Origin: Streptomyces albicerus
GTDB lineage: Bacteria > Actinomycetota > Actinomycetes > Streptomycetales > Streptomycetaceae
Direction: 5' to 3'
Assembly (NCBI RefSeq): GCF_008905045.1
Contig: NZ_VWMY01000022.1
Coordinates: 73,273 to 137,272, forward strand
DNA: 64,000 nucleotides
The position numbers were made by a program, and so were the translations under genes. Below the pieces are notes generated by a model. That model worked only from the letters and a program-made list of their open reading frames with translations. It was not told the DNA's origin and did no database searches. Shown here one piece after another: positions 8,812 to 17,645 of the stretch. Positions within the stretch are counted from its first letter, which is position 1. Every line of letters begins with the position of its first letter.

Positions 8812-11800
8812 GTGTCAAAGCCGCCGTTCACGCACCTGCACGTCCACACCCAGTACTCGCTGCTGGACGGTGCCGCGCGGCTGAAGGACATGTTCGACGC
8901 GTGCAACGAGATGGGCATGACCCATATCGCGATGTCCGACCACGGCAATCTGCACGGGGCGTACGACTTCTTCCACTCGGCGAAGAAGGCGGGCGTCACG
9001 CCGATCATCGGGATCGAGGCGTACGTCGCCCCGGAGTCGCGGCGCAACAAGCGGAAGATCAGGTGGGGTCAGCCGCACCAGAAGCGCGACGACGTGTCGG
9101 GTTCGGGTGGGTACACGCACAAGACGATCTGGGCGGCGAACAACACGGGTCTGCACAACCTCTTCAAGCTCTCCTCGGACGCGTACGCCGAGGGCTGGCT
9201 GCAGAAGTGGCCCCGGATGGACAAGGAGACCATCTCCCAGTGGTCCGAGGGGCTCATCGCCTCCACGGGCTGCCCCTCCGGCGAGCTGCAGACCCGGCTG
9301 CGCCTCGGCCAGTTCGACGAGGCGGTCAAGGCAGCCTCCGAGTACCAGGACATCTTCGGCAAGGACCGCTACTTCCTGGAACTGATGGACCACGGCATCG
9401 ACATCGAGCACCGGGTCCGTGACGATCTGCTGCGGGTGGGCAAGAAGCTGGGCATCCCGCCGCTGGTCACCAACGACTCGCACTACACGTACGCGCACGA
9501 GGCGAACGCGCACGACGCGCTGCTGTGCATCCAGACCGGCAAGAACCTCTCCGACCCGGACCGCTTCAAGTTCGACGGGGGCGGCTACTACCTGAAGTCC
9601 ACGGACGAGATGTACGCCATCGACTCCTCGGACGCCTGGCAGCAGGGCTGCGCCAACACCTTGCTGGTCGCCGAGCAGATCGACACCTCCGGCATGTTCG
9701 AGGCCAGGAACCTCATGCCGAAGTTCGAGATCCCCGACGGCTACACCGAAGTCACCTGGTTCCAGGAGGAGGTGCGCCGCGGCATGGCGCGCCGCTTCCC
9801 CGGCGGCGTCCCCGACGATCGCCAGAAGCAGGCCGAGTACGAGATGGACGTCATCATCCAGATGGGGTTCCCGGGCTACTTCCTCGTGGTCGCCGACTTC
9901 ATCATGTGGGCCAAGAAGCAGGGCATCGCGGTCGGCCCGGGCCGAGGCTCCGCGGCCGGCTCGATCGTCGCGTACGCCATGGGCATCACCGACCTCGACC
10001 CGATCCCGCACGGTCTGATCTTCGAGCGGTTCCTCAACCCCGAGCGCGTCTCGATGCCCGATGTCGACATCGACTTCGACGAGCGTCGGCGCGTCGAGGT
10101 GATCAGGTATGTGACGGAGAAGTACGGCGCCGACAAGGTCGCCATGATCGGCACGTACGGCAAGATCAAGGCGAAGAACGCGATCAAGGACTCCGCGCGC
10201 GTGCTGGGCTACCCGTACGCGATGGGCGACCGGCTCACCAAGGCGATGCCCGCAGACGTCCTCGGCAAGGGCATCGACCTGAACGGCATCACCGACCCCT
10301 CGCACCCGCGCTACAGCGAGGCCGGCGAGATCCGCGCGATGTACGAGAACGAACCGGACGTGAAGAAGGTCATCGACACCGCCAAGGGCGTCGAGGGCCT
10401 CGTCCGGCAGATGGGTGTGCACGCCGCCGGCGTGATCATGTCCAGCGAGCCCATCGTCGACCACGCCCCCATCTGGGTGCGGCACACCGACGGCGTGACC
10501 ATCACACAGTGGGACTACCCCCAGTGCGAGTCGCTCGGCCTGCTGAAGATGGACTTCCTGGGCCTGCGCAACCTCACGATCATGGACGACGCCATCAAGA
10601 TGGTGAAGGCCAACAAGGGCATCGACCTGGAGATGCTCTCCCTTTCGCTGGACGATCCCAAGACCTTCGAACTGCTCTGCCGCGGTGACACCCTCGGCGT
10701 CTTCCAGTTCGACGGCGGTCCCATGCGCTCGCTGCTCCGCCAGATGCAGCCCGACAACTTCGAGGACATCTCCGCCGTCTCGGCCCTCTACCGGCCGGGC
10801 CCGATGGGCATGAACTCGCACATCAACTACGCGGAGCGCAAGAACGGCCGCCAGGAGATCACGCCGATCCACAAGGAGCTCGAGGAGCCGCTCGAGGAGG
10901 TCCTGGCGGTCACCTACGGCCTGATCGTCTACCAGGAGCAGGTGCAGAAGGCCGCCCAGATCATCGCCGGTTACTCGCTGGGCGAGGCCGACATCCTGCG
11001 CCGAGTGATGGGCAAGAAGAAGCCCGACGAGTTGGCGAAGAACTTCGTCCTCTTCCAGGCAGGCGCCCGGAAGAACGGCTACAGCGACGAGGCGATCCAG
11101 GGCCTGTGGGACGTACTGGTCCCCTTCGCCGGCTACGCGTTCAACAAGGCCCACTCGGCCGCGTACGGACTCGTCTCGTACTGGACCGCGTACCTGAAGG
11201 CGAACTACCCCGCCGAGTACATGGCCGCGCTGCTCACCTCGGTCAAGGACGACAAGGACAAGTCGGCCGTCTACCTCAACGAGTGCCGGCGCATGGGCAT
11301 CAAGGTGCTGCCGCCGAACGTCAACGAGTCGATGTCCAACTTCGCCGCGCAGGGCGACGACGTGATCCTCTTCGGCCTCTCGGCCGTCCGCAACGTCGGC
11401 ACGAACGTCGTGGAGTCGATCATTCGCTCGCGCAAGGCGAAGGGAAAGTACGCCTCCTTCCCCGACTACCTCGACAAGGTCGAGGCGGTCGTCTGCAACA
11501 AGCGCACCACCGAATCGCTCATCAAGGCCGGCGCCTTCGACACCATGGGGCACACCCGCAAGGGCCTCACCGCGCACTTCGAGCCGATGATCGACAACGT
11601 GGTGGCGGTCAAGCGCAAGGAGGCCGAGGGCCAGTTCGACCTCTTCGGCGGCATGGGGGAGGAGGACACCAGCGAGCCCGGCTTCGGCCTCGACGTGGAG
11701 TTCACCACCGACGAGTGGGACAAGGCCTACCTGCTCGCCCAGGAACGGGAGATGCTCGGCCTGTACGTCTCCGACCACCCGCTCTTCGGCCTGGAGCACG

Positions 11801-12351
11801 TGCTGTCCGACAAGGCCGACGCAGGCATCGCCCAGCTCACCGGAGGCGAGCACGCGGACGGCGCGGTCGTCACCATCGGCGGCATCATCTCCGGCCTCCA
11901 GCGCAAGATGACCAAGCAGGGCAACGCCTGGGCGATCGCCACCGTCGAGGACCTGGCCGGCTCCATCGAGTGCATGTTCTTCCCCGCGACCTATCAGCTG
12001 GTGTCCACCCAACTCGTCGAGGACGCCGTGGTGTTCGTCAAGGGCCGTCTCGACAAACGCGAGGACGTGCCCCGCCTCGTCGCGATGGAACTCCAGGTCC
12101 CTGACCTGTCGAACGCGGGCACCAACGCGCCCGTGATCCTCACCATCCCGGCCCTGAAGGTCACCCCGCCCATGATCAGCCGCCTCGGCGAGATCCTCAG
12201 CCACCACAAGGGCGAGAGCGAGGTGCGGATCAAGCTCCAGGGCCCGAGCAAGACCACGGTGCTGCGGCTCGACCGGCACCGGGTGAAGCCCGACCCCGCG
12301 CTCTTCGGCGACCTGAAGGTGCTGCTGGGCCCGTCCTGCCTGGCGGGCTGA
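8812..12351 (+). CDS. dnaE: DNA polymerase III alpha subunit (replicative polymerase)
   Basis: This 1179-residue enzyme synthesises DNA at the replication fork. The N-terminal PHP domain begins HLHVHTQYSLLDG and continues with MSDHGNLHGAYDF. The polymerase core shows GPGRGSAAGSIVAY and the catalytic carboxylates in PDVDIDFDERRR. A helix-hairpin-helix region and an OB-fold (VVTIGGIISGLQRKMTKQGN) follow near the C-terminus. The GTG at 8812 is the start, because GGAGG at 8799-8803 lies eight bases upstream. An in-frame TTG at 8797 would place that SD site inside the gene. Length and domains are normal for DnaE1. Confidence 0.98.
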   Translation: MSKPPFTHLHVHTQYSLLDGAARLKDMFDACNEMGMTHIAMSDHGNLHGAYDFFHSAKKAGVTPIIGIEAYVAPESRRNKRKIRWGQPHQKRDDVSGSGGYTHKTIWAANNTGLHNLFKLSSDAYAEGWLQKWPRMDKETISQWSEGLIASTGCPSGELQTRLRLGQFDEAVKAASEYQDIFGKDRYFLELMDHGIDIEHRVRDDLLRVGKKLGIPPLVTNDSHYTYAHEANAHDALLCIQTGKNLSDPDRFKFDGGGYYLKSTDEMYAIDSSDAWQQGCANTLLVAEQIDTSGMFEARNLMPKFEIPDGYTEVTWFQEEVRRGMARRFPGGVPDDRQKQAEYEMDVIIQMGFPGYFLVVADFIMWAKKQGIAVGPGRGSAAGSIVAYAMGITDLDPIPHGLIFERFLNPERVSMPDVDIDFDERRRVEVIRYVTEKYGADKVAMIGTYGKIKAKNAIKDSARVLGYPYAMGDRLTKAMPADVLGKGIDLNGITDPSHPRYSEAGEIRAMYENEPDVKKVIDTAKGVEGLVRQMGVHAAGVIMSSEPIVDHAPIWVRHTDGVTITQWDYPQCESLGLLKMDFLGLRNLTIMDDAIKMVKANKGIDLEMLSLSLDDPKTFELLCRGDTLGVFQFDGGPMRSLLRQMQPDNFEDISAVSALYRPGPMGMNSHINYAERKNGRQEITPIHKELEEPLEEVLAVTYGLIVYQEQVQKAAQIIAGYSLGEADILRRVMGKKKPDELAKNFVLFQAGARKNGYSDEAIQGLWDVLVPFAGYAFNKAHSAAYGLVSYWTAYLKANYPAEYMAALLTSVKDDKDKSAVYLNECRRMGIKVLPPNVNESMSNFAAQGDDVILFGLSAVRNVGTNVVESIIRSRKAKGKYASFPDYLDKVEAVVCNKRTTESLIKAGAFDTMGHTRKGLTAHFEPMIDNVVAVKRKEAEGQFDLFGGMGEEDTSEPGFGLDVEFTTDEWDKAYLLAQEREMLGLYVSDHPLFGLEHVLSDKADAGIAQLTGGEHADGAVVTIGGIISGLQRKMTKQGNAWAIATVEDLAGSIECMFFPATYQLVSTQLVEDAVVFVKGRLDKREDVPRLVAMELQVPDLSNAGTNAPVILTIPALKVTPPMISRLGEILSHHKGESEVRIKLQGPSKTTVLRLDRHRVKPDPALFGDLKVLLGPSCLAG

Positions 12352-12372
12352 CACGGCAACCGGCTGTACAAG

Positions 12373-12399
12373 GGGGCGCATCCGTCGCGGATGCGCCCC
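12373..12399 (+). terminator. dnaE terminator
   Basis: A perfect 12-bp stem (GGGGCGCATCCG and complement) with a three-base TCG loop lies 21 bp after the dnaE stop. Confidence 0.8.
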
Positions 12400-12447
12400 T
12401 CGTTGCGTGCCAGGGCTCAGGAGCCCTCAACAGGCCTCACGCGACCC

Positions 12448-12627
12448 TCAGTTGTGGCCGAAGCGCTTCTGGTGCTTACGGGCAACATCGGCAGGGCTGC
12501 CCTGAGTGTGCGGCGTAGGCGGCTGCTGCGCCTCCGCCGAGGACCGCTGCGCCCGCTCCTCCGCACGCTCGGCCTGCGAGGAGCGGTCCTGTTGGCCGCC
12601 CTGCTTGCGGTTCTTGTTCTTGGCCAT
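12448..12627 (-). CDS. small basic, Gln-rich protein (59 aa), unknown function
   Basis: This 59-codon gene starts MAKNKNRKQGGQQDRSSQ and ends KHQKRFGHN. A strong SD (GTAGGAGG) lies nine bases before the ATG. The protein is highly charged and probably disordered, with a Ser/Glu/Gln-rich middle and no hydrophobic core. Similar short basic proteins occur beside dnaE in Streptomyces, from memory. It faces dnaE across the terminator. The function is unknown. Confidence 0.75.
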   Translation of the reverse strand: MAKNKNRKQGGQQDRSSQAERAEERAQRSSAEAQQPPTPHTQGSPADVARKHQKRFGHN

Positions 12628-12851
12628 GGTGATCTGCCTCCTACGGGGGATCTAGGGGCCAGGGCCGGGACCAGACTCACATAGCGCGACAAGCCGCGCA
12701 TTTCAGAGAATTACCGTGCGTAATAAGCTCTGTCGTTGAGTGATCTTCCGATCCGCCACGCCGAAGATCGAGTTCCGGCCGTTAACCTCCGCACGGTCGG
12801 GCAGACTCGAAGGAAGCCCGAAGCAAACCTCCCGGAAAGAGGGTGGAACGC

Positions 12852-14072
12852 GTGGACCGCTGCATTGTCCTGGTGGACGCCGGGTACCTGCTCGGGGCTG
12901 CTGCCAGTCTCCTCGCCGGGGAACCTTCGCGATCGCGGATCACCGTCGACCACGCCGCCCTGATCCAGGGGCTGCGCGAGCGCGCCGAGTCCGACACGGA
13001 ACGGCCCCTGTTGCGCATCTACTGGTTCGACGGCGCCCCCGACCGCGTACCGCAGCCCGAGCACCGCAGGCTGCGGGTGATGCCGCGGGTCACGGTGCGC
13101 CTGGGCGCGCTGACCCGCAGCGACGGGCGGTGGGCGCAGAAGGGCGTGGACGCCGCCATGCACGCCGAGCTCACGGAGCTGGCGCGCAACCGCGCCTGTT
13201 CCGACGTCGTGCTCGTCACCGGCGACGGGGATCTGCTGCCCGGGATGATGGCCGCCAAGGAGCACGGGGTCGCCGTGCACCTGTGGGCGGTGCAGGCCGC
13301 GGACGGCGACTACAACCAGTCCGAGGACCTCGTCGCCGAGGCCGACGAGCGGCGCGTGCTCGACCGGACCTGGATCACCAAGGCCGTACGGGCCAAGGAG
13401 TTCGGCGGGGTCTGCGCGCCGCCGCCCGTTCCACGGCCCGAGATCGCCGCGATCCTCTCGGCGCCGCTGCCCGAGTCCGCGCTGACCTCCGCGGGCGAGC
13501 GGCCCGCGCGCGAGGCCGAGCACGCGCAGGCCGCGCCACCGAGTGAGAACGGCACGGAGGAGCGGGTGCCGGCCACCAAGGGCGTGCCCACGCCGAAGGA
13601 TCTGGCCGCGTTGCGCGCGCACGGTACGCAGACGCCGGCGCAGCCGGCGAACGCGACGCTTCGGTGGTCCTCCGACAAGGGATGGGTCGACCGGCCCGGT
13701 ACCGCCGCCGAGTCCGCGGAGGCCGCCCTGCTGCCGACGCTCGCGCAGCTCACCACGGCCGAGCAGCGGTGGGCCGACCGTGAGGAGGACATCACGACGG
13801 TGGGCGGGGATCCGTACGAGGTCGGGCAGGTGTTCGCGCGGCGGTGGATGGGGCGGCTGTCGGACCAGGCCCACCTGCAGAAGCTGTCCACGATGTATCC
13901 CCGGGTGCCGCATCGGATCGACGGGGAGCTGCTGCGGTATGCCGCGCGGTTCGGGCTGCTCGCCCACAAGGACGACCAGATCGACGAGCACGACCGCTAT
14001 GCGATTCGGGCCGGGTTCTGGCGGGAGATCGACGTACGGACCGCTGCCGAGCATGCTCCCGCGGGGGAGTAA
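12852..14072 (+). CDS. NYN (PIN-like) domain protein, putative RNase
   Basis: This is a 406-residue protein. Residues 1-160 form a NYN domain, recognised by its acidic positions: LVDAGYLLG at the start, GVDAAMHAEL mid-domain and LVTGDGDLLPGM. NYN/PIN domains are metal-dependent nucleases. A Pro/Ala-rich linker leads to a C-terminal region (GQVFARRWMGRLSDQAHLQKLSTMYPRVPHRIDGELL) that could be a LOTUS/OST-HTH-like RNA-binding module. I prefer the GTG at 12852 (AGAGGG eight bases upstream) over the GTG at 12843. Confidence 0.85.
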   Translation: MDRCIVLVDAGYLLGAAASLLAGEPSRSRITVDHAALIQGLRERAESDTERPLLRIYWFDGAPDRVPQPEHRRLRVMPRVTVRLGALTRSDGRWAQKGVDAAMHAELTELARNRACSDVVLVTGDGDLLPGMMAAKEHGVAVHLWAVQAADGDYNQSEDLVAEADERRVLDRTWITKAVRAKEFGGVCAPPPVPRPEIAAILSAPLPESALTSAGERPAREAEHAQAAPPSENGTEERVPATKGVPTPKDLAALRAHGTQTPAQPANATLRWSSDKGWVDRPGTAAESAEAALLPTLAQLTTAEQRWADREEDITTVGGDPYEVGQVFARRWMGRLSDQAHLQKLSTMYPRVPHRIDGELLRYAARFGLLAHKDDQIDEHDRYAIRAGFWREIDVRTAAEHAPAGE

Positions 14073-14124
14073 GGGGTTCGGCTGAGGTTGGTTCGGTGCG
14101 GGGTGGCGGGCGTTGTGTGTGATC

Positions 14125-14174
14125 TGCGGGTGGGTGGGGGCTGGTCGCGCAGTTCCTCGCGCCCCTTACGGGGC
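14125..14174 (+). repeat. dispersed GC-rich repeat, copy A
   Basis: It reads TGCGGGTGGGTGGGGGCTGG and then the core GCGCAGTTCCTCGCGCCCCT, ending in a short hairpin (CCCCTTACGGGG). It lies between the NYN gene and the ABC transporter gene. Confidence 0.8.
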
Positions 14175-14239
14175 CGATATCGGGTGTATGCCCGCCCCGG
14201 GCGTCGTCGGGCGGTCGTGACCCCGTACTCTCAATGCTC

Positions 14240-15271
14240 GTGAGTACGCGCACCGCACAGGCAGTCCGGAACGGGCACGGTGGGGATGTCGTGTGCGCGG
14301 TGCGGGATCTGACGAAGACCTATCCGGCGGTGCGCGGGCGGCGCGGCGCACCCGGTACGCCCGAGGTGCGGGCCACCGACGGCGTGGGGCTCGACATCCG
14401 GAAGGGCGAGATCTTCGGGCTGCTCGGGCCGAACGGAGCCGGCAAGACCACCCTCGTACGGCAGCTGACCGGGCTGATGCGCCCCGACCGCGGCAGCGTC
14501 GAGATCCTCGGGCACGACATCGTGCGCCATCCCGAGCGGGCGGCACGGATCCTCGCCTACCTCGGACAGGAGTCCACCGCCCTCGACGAGCTGACCGTTT
14601 CGCTCGCCTCGGAGACCACCGGGCGGCTGCGCGGGCTCGACGTACGGAGCGCGCGGGCCGAGCGGGACTCGGTCCTGGAGGAGCTGGGGCTCACCGCCCT
14701 CGCCTCGCGGCCGCTCAAGAAGCTGTCCGGCGGGCAGCGGCGGCTCGCCTGCTTCGCCACCACGCTCGTCGGCGCGCGGCCGCTCCTCGTCCTCGACGAG
14801 CCGACCACCGGTATGGACCCGGTGGCCCGCCGCGCCGTCTGGGGCGCCGTCGACCGGCGCCGGGCCGAGCACGGCACGACCGTCCTGCTGGTCACCCACA
14901 ACGTCATCGAGGCGGAGACGGTCCTCGACCGCGTAGCCGTGCTCGACAGGGGCCGTGTCATCGCCTGCGACACCCCCTCCGGGCTGAAGGAGCAGGTCGC
15001 GGGCGAGGTGCGCCTCGAACTCGTCTGGCGCGAGCGCGCACCCCTCGACGTGCCCGAGGTCGCCGCCCTGCGCGACCGCGCCGTAGAGTCGGGCCGACTC
15101 TGGTCGCTGCGGCTCTCCCCCGAGGAGGCCCGCGCGGCCGTCGGTGCCGTCACCGGCGGCGCCGCCTTCGCGGCCCTGGACGACTTCACGCTCGCGACGC
15201 CGAGCCTGGAGGACGTGTATCTGGCGCTGGGCGGCAGCGCCGGGAACGTACGGGGGTTGGTCAAGGCATGA
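14240..15271 (+). CDS. ABC transporter ATP-binding protein (DrrA-like exporter type)
   Basis: This 343-residue ATPase energises export with the permease encoded next. Walker A is GPNGAGKTTL near residue 65, the signature is LSGGQRRL, Walker B is LLVLDEPTTGMDP and the H-loop is LLVTHNVIEAE. The C-terminal 90 residues form an accessory domain typical of DrrA/natural-product exporters. Two starts are possible, ATG 14234 and GTG 14240, and neither has an SD. TACTCT at 14226-14231 is a plausible -10 for a near-leaderless GTG start. The substrate is unknown. Confidence 0.92.
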   Translation: MSTRTAQAVRNGHGGDVVCAVRDLTKTYPAVRGRRGAPGTPEVRATDGVGLDIRKGEIFGLLGPNGAGKTTLVRQLTGLMRPDRGSVEILGHDIVRHPERAARILAYLGQESTALDELTVSLASETTGRLRGLDVRSARAERDSVLEELGLTALASRPLKKLSGGQRRLACFATTLVGARPLLVLDEPTTGMDPVARRAVWGAVDRRRAEHGTTVLLVTHNVIEAETVLDRVAVLDRGRVIACDTPSGLKEQVAGEVRLELVWRERAPLDVPEVAALRDRAVESGRLWSLRLSPEEARAAVGAVTGGAAFAALDDFTLATPSLEDVYLALGGSAGNVRGLVKA

Positions 15272-15345
15272 GCGTGCGGGCCCCCGCAGCCGTACGGAAC
15301 AGGTACAGGACGACAGCCGAAGCGAACAGGAGCCGCTCGACGTGA
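15268..15345 (+). CDS. possible 25-codon coupling ORF between ABC genes
   Basis: The ATG at 15268 overlaps the TGA of the ATPase gene (ATGA). The TGA of this short frame overlaps the GTG of the permease gene (GTGA at 15342). The peptide (MSVRAPAAVRNRY and on) is basic with no domain. It may only carry ribosomes across the gap. The permease also has its own SD (AGGAG at 15328-15332), so this may be chance. Confidence 0.25.
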   Translation: MSVRAPAAVRNRYRTTAEANRSRST

Positions 15346-16184
15346 GTGTCGTACCCGCCGAGGTCCTGCCCGGCGCAGCCCGCGCGGACGGGAACCGGGC
15401 CGCGGACGCCGAGAACGGCACGCGTGCTGTGGCCGGGCTCGGGCCGCGCGCGCGGCTGTGGCCGGCGCTGGCCGCCGTGTACCGGGCGCAGCTCTCCCGG
15501 GCCCGGGTGGCCCGGATCCCGCTGCTGTTCGTGGCGACCTTCCAGTCCGTCGGGATCATGGTCCTGATGCGCGGTGTCGTGGACGGCGGCGACGAGGCGC
15601 GGGCCGTGGTGGCCGGCTCGTCGGTCCTCGTGGTCGCGTTCGTCGCGCTCAACCTGCTCGCCCAGTACTTCGGCCAGCTGCGCGCCAGCGGCGGCCTCGA
15701 CCACTACGCGACACTGCCCGTGCCGCCCGCCGCCATCGTGCTGGGCGCGGCCGCCGCGTACGCCTCCTTCACCGTGCCCGGGACGCTCGTCACCGCCGTG
15801 GTCGGCAGTGTGCTCTTCGGGCTGCCGCTGACCCACCTGTGGATCCTCGCCGCGGTGATCCCGCTCGCGGGCGCGGCGCTCGCCGGGCTCGGGGCGGCGC
15901 TCGGACTGCTCGCGCCGCGCCCCGAACTCGCCACGTTGCTGGGGCAGTTGGGTATGTCCGCCGCACTGCTGCTCGGGGTGCTGCCGCCGGACCGGCTGCC
16001 GACGGTCGTCCAGTACGCGCGTGACCTGCTGCCCTCCACGTACGGCGTCGAGGCCTTCGGGCTGACCTTCGAGGCGAACCCGGACTGGGGTGTCGTCCTG
16101 CTCGACCTCGCCGTGTGCGCGGGCGTCGGGGTCGCCTCGCTGGCGGTCGCGACCTGGGCCTACCGCCGGGCGGCCGTCCGGTGA
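15342..16184 (+). CDS. ABC transporter permease
   Basis: This 280-residue membrane subunit pairs with the preceding ATPase. About six hydrophobic segments follow a 45-residue cytoplasmic N-terminus, including IPLLFVATFQSVGIMVLM, VAGSSVLVVAFVALNLLA and HLWILAAVIPLAGAALAGLG. It resembles the ABC-2 group. The GTG at 15342 has AGGAG nine bases upstream. A longer frame from 15144 lies inside the ATPase gene. The exported compound is unknown. Confidence 0.88.
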   Translation: MSVVPAEVLPGAARADGNRAADAENGTRAVAGLGPRARLWPALAAVYRAQLSRARVARIPLLFVATFQSVGIMVLMRGVVDGGDEARAVVAGSSVLVVAFVALNLLAQYFGQLRASGGLDHYATLPVPPAAIVLGAAAAYASFTVPGTLVTAVVGSVLFGLPLTHLWILAAVIPLAGAALAGLGAALGLLAPRPELATLLGQLGMSAALLLGVLPPDRLPTVVQYARDLLPSTYGVEAFGLTFEANPDWGVVLLDLAVCAGVGVASLAVATWAYRRAAVR

Positions 16185-16218
16185 CGCGCCTGACAGGCGG
16201 GCCTGGCACGATGTCAGT

Positions 16219-16860
16219 GTGACCGCACCGCTGACTCCGCCTCCGCCGCCGAACCACCAGCCTCCGCACCATGCCTGGCAGGCGCCGCCCCCCGGGTATG
16301 CGTTCGGTCATCTCGGTCATGAGGAGGACGGTCCCGGGATGAAGACAGAACTGCGTGAGGCCGCCGTCATCACGGTCGCGATGGCGCTCAGCGGGGTGCT
16401 GCTCGGCGTGCTGTGGTGGTGGCTGGCGCCGCACGTGCCGCTGGTCTCCGACAGCTCCGCGGTCTACCTCAAGGACACGGAGGGTGAGCAGGCCATCGGC
16501 GTGGACGGCACGTTCACCCTGCTCGCGCTCGGCTTCGGCCTGGTCAGCGCGCTGGCCGTCTTCCTCGTACGACGCCGCGGCGGCATCCCGCTCATCATCG
16601 CGCTCACCGTCGGCGGCATCCTCGGCTCCCTGCTCGCCTGGCGCCTTGGTATATGGCTCGGGCCCACCCAGGACGTGGCCGCCCACGCCAAGGAGGTGGG
16701 CAAGGGCGTGACCTTCGACGCCCCCCTGGAACTCAACGCCAAGGGCGCCCTGCTCGCCTGGTCCGTCGCAGCCCTGTTGGTCCACCTGGGCCTGACGGCA
16801 TTGTTCGCCCCGAGGGACCCGGACCCGTACCAGCAGACTCAGTACCCTCCGGCCCCGTAG
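16219..16860 (+). CDS. DUF2567 membrane protein
   Basis: This is a 213-residue actinobacterial membrane protein. A Pro-rich cytoplasmic head (residues 1-40) precedes about four helices, including AAVITVAMALSGVLLGVLWWWLA, LLALGFGLVSALAVFLV and IIALTVGGILGSLLAWRLGIW. The family has no known function. The GTG at 16219 lacks an SD but sits six bases after a CACGAT hexamer, which would suit a leaderless message. It follows the ABC permease by 34 bp. Confidence 0.82.
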   Translation: MTAPLTPPPPPNHQPPHHAWQAPPPGYAFGHLGHEEDGPGMKTELREAAVITVAMALSGVLLGVLWWWLAPHVPLVSDSSAVYLKDTEGEQAIGVDGTFTLLALGFGLVSALAVFLVRRRGGIPLIIALTVGGILGSLLAWRLGIWLGPTQDVAAHAKEVGKGVTFDAPLELNAKGALLAWSVAALLVHLGLTALFAPRDPDPYQQTQYPPAP

Positions 16861-16882
16861 CCTTGAAAACTCCGGGCAACGG

Positions 16883-16936
16883 GCGCCCCTTCAGGGGCGC
16901 GGGGAACTGCGCGATCAGCCCCCACGCACCCGCAGA
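16883..16936 (-). repeat. dispersed GC-rich repeat, copy B
   Basis: This copy is in reverse orientation to copy A. It starts with the hairpin GCGCCCCTTCAGGGGCGC, continues GGGGAACTGCGCGATCAGCC and ends in CGCACCCGCAGA. It lies between the convergent DUF2567 and bL37-like genes. Confidence 0.85.
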
Positions 16937-16947
16937 CAAAAACGTTC

Positions 16948-17022
16948 CTACGCAGGCCGGTGCCCGTGATTGGACCGCCCCTTTTTGACCCGCCACTTCC
17001 GCTTACGCGTCTTCTTCGACAT
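16948..17022 (-). CDS. 24-aa basic peptide resembling ribosomal protein bL37
   Basis: A 24-codon frame encodes a very basic peptide, MSKKTRKRKWRVKKG followed by RSNHGHRPA. The NHG(K/H)RP ending and the length match the actinobacterial 50S protein bL37, known from mycobacterial ribosome structures, as I recall it. GAGG lies two bases before the ATG, an unusually short spacing. It sits alone between the repeat and ybaK. Conservation of such a short frame would confirm it. Confidence 0.55.
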   Translation of the reverse strand: MSKKTRKRKWRVKKGRSNHGHRPA

Positions 17023-17063
17023 GTCCTCGGTACTTAACCGAGAAGCTCACATCCGTCGAGGGG

Positions 17064-17564
17064 TCACGCACGACCGATCGGTGCCGACACCGCATCCGTG
17101 AGCTTGGCCAGGTCATCCGGAGCCAGCTCCACCTCAAGCCCCCGCCGCCCCGCCGAAACACAGATCGTGGCGTGTGCCGAGGCCGACGAGTCGAGCACCG
17201 TACGCAGCTTCTTCCGCTGCCCGAGCGGCGAGATGCCGCCACGCACATACCCGGTGGAACGCTCCGCGGCGGCCGGATCGGCCATGGCGGCCCGCTTGCC
17301 CCCCACCGCCGCGGCGAGCGCCTTCAGATCGAGCGAGCCCGCCACCGGCACGACGGCAACGGTGAGGTCCCCGTCGACGTCCGCTACGAGCGTCTTGAAC
17401 ACCCGGTCCGGCGAGACACCCATCGCCTCGGCCGCCTCCTCCCCGTACGAGGGATGCGACGGATCATGCTCATAGGCATGGACCGTGAACTCGACCCCGG
17501 CCGCCGCGAGCGCCACGGTCGCGGGCGTCCCTCCCGCCTGCTGCTTCTTCGACTTCTTCGCCAA
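17064..17564 (-). CDS. ybaK: Cys-tRNA(Pro) deacylase, YbaK/EbsC family
   Basis: This 166-residue editing enzyme hydrolyses mischarged cysteinyl-tRNA(Pro) in the cytoplasm. The family Lys is in DRVFKTLVAD, and the substrate-loop motif appears as YVRGGISPLGQRKKL. The start appears to be a TTG at 17564 followed by AKKSKKQQ, with an AGG-containing weak SD upstream. The next in-frame GTG would remove the first strand. Length is normal for YbaK. Confidence 0.92.
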   Translation of the reverse strand: MAKKSKKQQAGGTPATVALAAAGVEFTVHAYEHDPSHPSYGEEAAEAMGVSPDRVFKTLVADVDGDLTVAVVPVAGSLDLKALAAAVGGKRAAMADPAAAERSTGYVRGGISPLGQRKKLRTVLDSSASAHATICVSAGRRGLEVELAPDDLAKLTDAVSAPIGRA

Positions 17565-17581
17565 GAGACCTACGCCTTACC

Positions 17582-17645
17582 TCAGTTCGGACTCGCGTCA
17601 GTTCAGACCCGCGTCAGTTCGGGCTCACGTCAGTTGAGATTCGTC
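17582..17645. repeat. 16-bp tandem repeat, four units, overlapping a stop codon
   Basis: Four consecutive 16-mers of the form TCAGTTCGGACTCGCG start at 17582, 17598, 17614 and 17630. The fourth is the most diverged. The stop codon of the Lon-N-like gene (TCA on the plus strand, 17630-17632) begins the fourth unit. Confidence 0.85.

Noticed and set aside
8815..12381. A 1188-codon open frame on the minus strand opposite dnaE
   Set aside because: Its sequence is rich in Val/Asp/Leu/His/Gly as expected of a reverse shadow of a high-G+C gene, and no domain is visible. The plus strand encodes unmistakable DnaE.
17582..17645. CRISPR-like array
   Set aside because: The 16-bp units are adjacent without unique spacers. 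It is a simple tandem repeat, and no cas gene is in the window.
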